Shown here one piece after another: positions 5,443 through 9,573 of a DNA stretch of 9,573 bases (positions are counted from its first letter, which is position 1; each line of letters starts with the position of its first letter). A program made the translations under genes and the position numbers. Origin of the DNA: an uncultured beta proteobacterium (GTDB lineage: Bacteria > Pseudomonadota > Gammaproteobacteria > Burkholderiales > Rhodocyclaceae). The stretch spans positions 1 to 9,573 of the forward strand of contig CAIYYE010000058.1 in the NCBI GenBank assembly GCA_903930395.1. The letters run 5' to 3'. The notes beneath the pieces are model-generated. The model saw only the letters and a list, made by a program, of their open reading frames with translations, searched no databases and was not told the DNA's origin.

Positions 5443-6390
5443 CTAAGCTGCTTCTTCCATCGGCACGAGGAAGTCCTTGCTGATGCCGTTGCCGAGCAGA
5501 TAGATGCGATCCATGAAATCGCTGAGCCACTCGTGCAGGCCGTGGTCGAGGATGTCCTCGATTCGGCCGTAGCGCAGCTGGGCATGGAGCATGCCGGCCT
5601 GGCGCTGGGTTTCGCCGGAGTTGCTGTTGGCGATCAGTTCGAGAATCTTGATCACGCTGTTCAGGCAGAACTGCAGTGAACGCGGCATGTCCTGATTGAA
5701 GATAAGCAATTCGGCGACGCGTTCCGGCGTGATGACATCGCGGTAGACCTTGCGATAGACCTCGAAGGCGGATACGGAACGGAGCAATGCGCCCCACTCG
5801 TAGAAATCGGTCGCCCCCTCGTCACCAGTCGGGCGCAGCACATGGTATTTGACGTCGAGGATGCGCGCCGTATTGTCGGCCCGCTCGAGCAGGGTGCCGA
5901 GGCGAATGAAGTGGTAGGCATCATCCTGTAGCAGCGTACCCAGCGTCGTGCCGCGTGACAGCGAGGAGCGCATCTTGACCCACTCGAAATAGTCGCCGAT
6001 ACCGGCATTGAAGAGCTGGTCGAAGGTCTTTTCACGCGCTTCCAGCCAGGTCGAGTTGAGCGTCTCCCACATTTCCGTGGTCAGCGTACCGCGCACGGCA
6101 TGGGCGTTCTCGCGGGCCATGCGCAGGCAGCTATGGATGGAGGCAAAATTGTCGGCGTCGCTGACCATGAACTTCAGGACATTTTCGCCATTGACCTCGG
6201 AATACTTGGCGGAATAGGTTTCTTCCAGGCTGTTCAGCGCAATGATGGCATTCCAGCTCTGGTTGATGGTCTCGACCGGTTGCGGCACGAGCGACATCTG
6301 CCAGGTTACATCGAGCAGGCGGGCAAGGTTTTCGGCACGCTCGATGTAGCGCGACATCCAGAACAAGTGATCGGCAGTTCGACTCAGCAT
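5443..6390 (-). CDS. Alpha-E domain protein (DUF403)
   Basis: A 315-residue, largely helical alpha-E protein (PF04168, formerly DUF403). The N-terminus MLSRTADHLFWMSRYIERAENLARLLD is typical of the family; further conserved blocks are FASIHSCLRMARENAHAVR (82-100), the FEWVK-S-SRGTTLGTLLQDD region near 134-156, and LGTLLERADNTARILDVKYH (164-183). The start is supported by GGAGGA (6398-6403) with a 7-nt spacer, lying partly in the end of the upstream ATP-grasp gene, whose stop is 3 nt away. Alpha-E proteins are almost always paired with a circularly permuted ATP-grasp enzyme and often with a transglutaminase-like protein and the Anbu protease. The group has been predicted to make and process a peptide, but the product is unknown. 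Confidence 0.92.
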   Translation of the reverse strand: MLSRTADHLFWMSRYIERAENLARLLDVTWQMSLVPQPVETINQSWNAIIALNSLEETYSAKYSEVNGENVLKFMVSDADNFASIHSCLRMARENAHAVRGTLTTEMWETLNSTWLEAREKTFDQLFNAGIGDYFEWVKMRSSLSRGTTLGTLLQDDAYHFIRLGTLLERADNTARILDVKYHVLRPTGDEGATDFYEWGALLRSVSAFEVYRKVYRDVITPERVAELLIFNQDMPRSLQFCLNSVIKILELIANSNSGETQRQAGMLHAQLRYGRIEDILDHGLHEWLSDFMDRIYLLGNGISKDFLVPMEEAA

Positions 6391-6393
6391 GAC

Positions 6394-7806
6394 TTAATCC
6401 TCCAGAACCCAGGTGTCTTTGGTACCGCCGCCCTGCGACGAATTGACGACGAGCGAGCCCTTGGTCAGGGCAACGCGGGTCAGGCCACCCGGCACCATGT
6501 CCACGCACTTGCCCGAGGACAGCACGAAGGGGCGCAGGTCGAGGTGACGCGGCGCAATGCCTTCTTCGACGAAGGTCGGGCAGTTGGACAGGGCCAGCGT
6601 CGGCTGGGCGATGTAGCCGTCCGGCTTGGCGATCAGCAACTGGCGGAAGTGCTCAATCTGCTCCTTGGTCGAGGCCGGGCCGACCAGCATGCCGTAGCCG
6701 CCTGCACCGTGCACCTCCTTGACGACGAGTTCAGCCAGGTGGTCGAGCACGTACTTCAATTCATCCGGCTTGCGACACATGTAGGTCGGCACATTGTTGA
6801 GGATAGGTTCTTCGCCCAGATAGAAGCGGATCATGTCCGGCACATACGGGTAGATCGACTTGTCGTCGGCGACACCGGTGCCGATGGCGTTGGACAGCGT
6901 GACATTGCCGGCCTGATAGGCCTTGAGAATGCCCGGCACGCCCAGCGACGAATCGGCGCGGAAAGCCAGCGGGTCCATGTAGTCGTCGTCGAGACGGCGG
7001 TAGATGACATCGACGCGCTGCGGCCCCTGCGTCGTCTGCATGTAGACCACTTCGTCCTTGACGAAGAGATCACGGCCTTCAACGAGTTCGACGCCCATCT
7101 GCTGGGCCAGGAAGGTGTGTTCGAAATAGGCGCTGTTGTAGGCGCCGGGGGTCAGCACGACGACCGTCGGATTTGAGACACCCTTGGGCGCCACGGCACG
7201 CAGCTTTTCAAGCAACATGTCCGGGTAATGCTGGACGGGTGCCACCTTGTGTTTGGCAAACAATTCGGGAAAGAGGCGCATCATCATCTTGCGGTCTTCC
7301 AGCATGTAGGAGACGCCAGAGGGCACGCGCAGGTTGTCTTCGAGCACGTAGAACTCACCGGCACCGGCGCGGACGATATCGACGCCGGCAATGTGGGCAT
7401 AGACCTGGCCCGGCAGATCGACGCCCATCATCTCGGGGCGGAACTGGGCGTTTTTCAGGACCTGCTCGGCCGGAATCTTGCCCGCCTTGAGGATTTCCTG
7501 ATCGTGATAGACGTCATGCAGGAACATGTTGAGCGCCTTGACGCGCTGGCGCAGCCCGGAACGCAGGGATTTCCATTCCGGCGCTGGAATGACGCGCGGG
7601 ATGATGTCGAAGGGAATCAGACGCTCCTTGCCCGCCTCCTCGCCATAGACGGCAAAGGTGATGCCAACCCGGTGAAAGGCCAGATCGGCCTCGGCCCGCT
7701 TGCGGGCAATGCGCTCTGGCGGTGTCGCCTTGAGCCAGTCCTCGTATCCCTTGTAATGCGGTCGGACGCCACCGTTGGCGTCAATCATCTCGTTATAGAA
7801 GTCCAT
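6394..7806 (-). CDS. Circularly permuted type 2 ATP-grasp protein
   Basis: A 470-residue circularly permuted ATP-grasp protein (formerly DUF404/DUF407). Numbered from the ATG at 7806, conserved blocks are GVRPHY (13-18), the YVLEDNLRVPSGVSYML nucleotide/metal region (153-169), YRRLDDDYMDPLAF (269-282), VKEVHGAGGYGMLVGP (362-377), DLRPFV (423-428), and a C-terminal VNSSQGGGTKDTWVL (454-468). These enzymes are expected to couple ATP hydrolysis to amide or peptide bond formation through an acyl-phosphate; the substrate is not known. I prefer the ATG at 7806 because the family begins close to this MDFYNEM motif and GAG lies 7 nt upstream. An in-frame ATG at 7857 adds 17 non-conserved residues (487 in all) and has no good ribosome binding site. 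Translation is coupled to the alpha-E gene. Confidence 0.9.
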   Translation of the reverse strand: MDFYNEMIDANGGVRPHYKGYEDWLKATPPERIARKRAEADLAFHRVGITFAVYGEEAGKERLIPFDIIPRVIPAPEWKSLRSGLRQRVKALNMFLHDVYHDQEILKAGKIPAEQVLKNAQFRPEMMGVDLPGQVYAHIAGVDIVRAGAGEFYVLEDNLRVPSGVSYMLEDRKMMMRLFPELFAKHKVAPVQHYPDMLLEKLRAVAPKGVSNPTVVVLTPGAYNSAYFEHTFLAQQMGVELVEGRDLFVKDEVVYMQTTQGPQRVDVIYRRLDDDYMDPLAFRADSSLGVPGILKAYQAGNVTLSNAIGTGVADDKSIYPYVPDMIRFYLGEEPILNNVPTYMCRKPDELKYVLDHLAELVVKEVHGAGGYGMLVGPASTKEQIEHFRQLLIAKPDGYIAQPTLALSNCPTFVEEGIAPRHLDLRPFVLSSGKCVDMVPGGLTRVALTKGSLVVNSSQGGGTKDTWVLED

Positions 7807-7857
7807 TTTTTCACTCGTCGCTGAGGAAGCTCTCAAACGGGTTTCAGCAGAATCCAT

Positions 7858-8005
7858 GCCACCCGAAAACTAGCCTTAAATCATGCGCCAGATACCACTT
7901 TATGACTGTTGACGCACCGCAAAGGTGCGGCATATTTTCAAGATGGTGCAAATAAAAAACCCGCCGGTTTTGGCCGGCGGGTTTTTGTTTGAAGCATTAG
8001 CTGGA
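7858..8005. other. Intergenic region between the thiolase and ATP-grasp genes
   Basis: This 148-nt gap holds the thiolase terminator (7955-7986) and a small hairpin (7913-7929: CGCACC, loop GCAAA, GGTGCG). The rest should contain the ATP-grasp/alpha-E promoter, but I find no convincing -35/-10 pair on the minus strand. A TGGTATCT at 7897-7890 resembles an extended -10, but it lacks a good -35 box. Confidence 0.5.
7955..7986 (-). terminator. Rho-independent terminator of the thiolase gene
   Basis: A 13-bp stem with GC-rich core (CCCGCCGG with CCGGCGGG, plus five A-T pairs) closes a 6-nt loop. On the minus strand it is followed by TTTTTTATTT. It lies 20 nt after the thiolase stop codon. The A-run on the other side makes it symmetric enough to act in both directions, but no plus-strand gene ends here. 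Confidence 0.93.
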
Positions 8006-9187
8006 TCAAGCGCGTTCGAAGATCACCGCAATACCCTGACCGCCGCCGATACACATGGTGACCAGCGCGTACTTGCCGCCGATGCGTTCCAGTTCGTAGA
8101 GGGCCTTGGTGGCGATGAAGGCACCGGAACAGCCGACCGGGTGGCCGAGGGCGATGGCGCCGCCGTTCGGGTTGGTCTTGGCCGGGTCGAGACCGAGCAC
8201 CTTGGAAACCGACAGAGCCTGAGCGGCGAAGGCTTCGTTGGATTCGATGACGTCCATCTGGTCCAGGGTCAGGCCGGCCTTCTTGAGGGCGAGCTTGGTG
8301 GCCGGGATCGGGCCTTCGCCCATGATGTCGTTCGGCACGCCGGCAACAGCGTAACCGGCGATACGGGCACGGGCTTTCTGGCCGTTCTTGGCAGCGACGT
8401 CAGCGGCAGCCAGCACGAAGAAGGCAGCGCCATCGTTGATGCCGGAAGCGTTACCGGCGGTGACGGTACCGTCCTTCTTGAAGGCCGGCTTCATCTTGGC
8501 CAGCGATTCCATGGTCGTGCCACGCTTCAGGTGCTCGTCGGTATCGAACACAACTTCGCCCTTGCGGGTCTGCTTGACGATGGGAACGATCTGCGACTTG
8601 AAATAACCGGCATCGATGGCGGCAGCAGCACGGCGCTGCGACTCGACAGCCAGCGCATCCTGGTCTTCACGGGTGAAGCCATGCTTGGTCGCGAGGTTTT
8701 CAGCGGTGATACCCATGTGGCCGACGCCGAACGGGTCGGTCAGCACGGCAACCATCGAGTCGATGGCCTTGGTGTCACCCATGCGCGCGCCGGAACGCAG
8801 CGCCGGCATCAGGTAGGTTGCCTTGGACATGACTTCGACGCCACCGCCGATACCGTAGTCGGCATCACCCAGCATGAGGTTCTGGGCGGTCGTGACGATA
8901 CCTTGCAGGCCGGAGGCGCACAGGCGGCTCACTTGCATGGCGACGGAATCCATCGACAGGCCGGCTTGGATGGAAGCAACGCGGGACACATAGGCGTAAC
9001 GCGAATCGGTCGGCATCGTGGTGCCGACTGTGACGTAGTTGATGGCTTGCGGATCAACCCCGGAGCGGGCAATCGCTTCCTTCATGACGATGCCAGCCAG
9101 TTCGGTGCTTTCAAAATCAGCCAGGGAACCACCAAAAGCGCCGATAGGGGAACGAACTGCGCTCAGAACGACAACATCTCTGCTCAT
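8006..9187 (-). CDS. Acetyl-CoA acyltransferase (thiolase, BktB-like)
   Basis: A 393-residue thiolase that condenses two acyl-CoA molecules or cleaves 3-ketoacyl-CoA. Catalytic residues are C90 (SRLCASGLQ), H349 (GHP) and C379 (CIGGGQG), with the NEAFA motif at 317-321; length and spacing fit biosynthetic-type thiolases. Blocks such as GARMGD (133-138), HMGITAEN (157-164) and VVFDTDEH (212-219) resemble Ralstonia BktB from memory, so a broader substrate range than strict acetoacetyl-CoA thiolase is plausible, with roles in polyhydroxyalkanoate supply or fatty acid turnover. AGGAGA (9193-9198) precedes the ATG by five bases. The gene follows the CobD-like gene by 22 nt and ends at a strong terminator, so it is the last gene of its transcript. 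PhaA-type, BktB-type and degradative roles cannot be told apart here. Confidence 0.93.
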   Translation of the reverse strand: MSRDVVVLSAVRSPIGAFGGSLADFESTELAGIVMKEAIARSGVDPQAINYVTVGTTMPTDSRYAYVSRVASIQAGLSMDSVAMQVSRLCASGLQGIVTTAQNLMLGDADYGIGGGVEVMSKATYLMPALRSGARMGDTKAIDSMVAVLTDPFGVGHMGITAENLATKHGFTREDQDALAVESQRRAAAAIDAGYFKSQIVPIVKQTRKGEVVFDTDEHLKRGTTMESLAKMKPAFKKDGTVTAGNASGINDGAAFFVLAAADVAAKNGQKARARIAGYAVAGVPNDIMGEGPIPATKLALKKAGLTLDQMDVIESNEAFAAQALSVSKVLGLDPAKTNPNGGAIALGHPVGCSGAFIATKALYELERIGGKYALVTMCIGGGQGIAVIFERA

Positions 9188-9209
9188 ATAACTCTCCTGA
9201 TTAAATTAT

Positions 9210-9573
9210 TCAGCCCACCAAGGTGGCAAGCCCCAACAAAAACAGAAATAACATCCACAACACAGTGGCGCGCCAGACCAGCCCGACGGCACTCTGCATG
9301 AAATCCACATCGGCTGGATCACCCAGCCCAAGTTCAGCCCGGTCGGATACCTCGACCCCATCCACCACCGGCCGGCCCAACTGGACACCCAGCGCGCCGG
9401 CACCCGCCGCGAGGACGATGCCGAGATCGCGGTCCGGCCATTGGCCCGGCTGGGTACGCCAGCAATAAACCGAGTCCTCGAAGTCACCGACGATGGCAAA
9501 TGCCGACGCCGTTGTCCGCGAGGGCAACCAGTCGATCATACCGAAAACCCGGGCCGAGAACAGCGAGAAATCA
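9210..9573 (-). CDS. CobD/CbiB family membrane protein (C-terminal part, cut by window edge)
   Basis: The last 120 or so codons of a gene that begins beyond the right edge; the frame is open to position 9573, upstream of an internal ATG at 9539. The fragment reads RVFGMIDWLPSRTTASAFA, then IVGDFEDSVYCWRTQ, then ILAAGAGALGVQLG in spirit (here GIVLAAGAGALGVQLG), and ends with SAVGLVWRATVLWMLFLFLL, a probable transmembrane helix. This matches the C-terminus of the CobD/CbiB family, related to adenosylcobinamide-phosphate synthase, an inner-membrane enzyme of cobalamin synthesis. The betaproteobacterial family is a divergent branch of about 310 residues that occurs outside cobalamin clusters, so a B12 role is not assured. 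The stop is 22 nt before the thiolase start, so the two are probably co-transcribed. Confidence 0.85.
   Translation of the reverse strand, partial: DFSLFSARVFGMIDWLPSRTTASAFAIVGDFEDSVYCWRTQPGQWPDRDLGIVLAAGAGALGVQLGRPVVDGVEVSDRAELGLGDPADVDFMQSAVGLVWRATVLWMLFLFLLGLATLVG

Noticed and set aside
6100..7176. A 358-codon open frame on the plus strand
   Set aside because: It is antisense across both the alpha-E and ATP-grasp genes and lacks any recognisable domain.
8126..8134. Cysteine in GHPVGCSGA of the thiolase as a possibly unusual extra active-site residue
   Set aside because: A cysteine at this position is common in degradative thiolases such as FadA, so it is not remarkable.
7925..9301. A 458-codon open frame on the plus strand
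   Set aside because: It is entirely antisense to the thiolase gene, has no family resemblance, and runs through the thiolase terminator; such long shadow frames are common in GC-rich DNA.
4496..9573. A functional B12 link between the CobD-like gene and the B12-dependent regulator
   Set aside because: They are over 4 kb apart, on different transcripts and separated by a terminator, and this CobD branch is often found outside cobalamin loci.
1..9573. Mobile elements, CRISPR array, tRNA or rRNA genes
   Set aside because: No transposase, integrase, terminal repeats, spaced repeat array or RNA gene was recognised on either strand.

Overview
The window looks like a chromosomal segment of a GC-rich betaproteobacterium. 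Protein resemblances (a BktB-like thiolase, the proteobacterial CobD/CbiB-family protein, the alpha-E/ATP-grasp pair) point towards Rhodocyclales such as Dechloromonas or Azonexus. That placement is inferred from memory of protein families and was not tested by any search. Coding is dense: no gap exceeds about 150 bases, and I see no rRNA, tRNA, insertion sequence or CRISPR array.

Left part (1-4388, all minus strand): a tightly packed, apparently single-transcript operon. Reading in the direction of transcription it encodes an exported glutathione peroxidase, an FAD-dependent amine-oxidase-like protein, a DUF1365 protein, a cyclopropane-fatty-acid-synthase-like methyltransferase, an exported chalcone-isomerase-like protein, and probably one more gene running off the left edge. 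Gaps are 10, 7 and 3 nt, then a 32-nt overlap. The set looks like a membrane-lipid modification and lipid-peroxide defence module.

Centre (4389-5410): a 107-nt divergent promoter region and a plus-strand MerR-type regulator. The regulator has the W-x9-EH and ExHxxG signatures of the adenosylcobalamin-binding light sensors CarH/LitR. The intergenic region carries three contiguous 11-bp direct repeats, two related 13-bp near-palindromes whose centres lie 74 bp apart, and two overlapping back-to-back sigma70-like promoters. The layout suggests a B12-dependent, probably light-responsive repressor that controls itself and the lipid operon. This is the most interesting part of the window.

Right part (5443-9573, all minus strand): an alpha-E protein and a circularly permuted ATP-grasp enzyme, coupled with a 3-nt gap. 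A strong intrinsic terminator separates them from a BktB-like acetyl-CoA acyltransferase, which is preceded by the 3' part of a CobD/CbiB-family membrane protein that is cut by the right edge.
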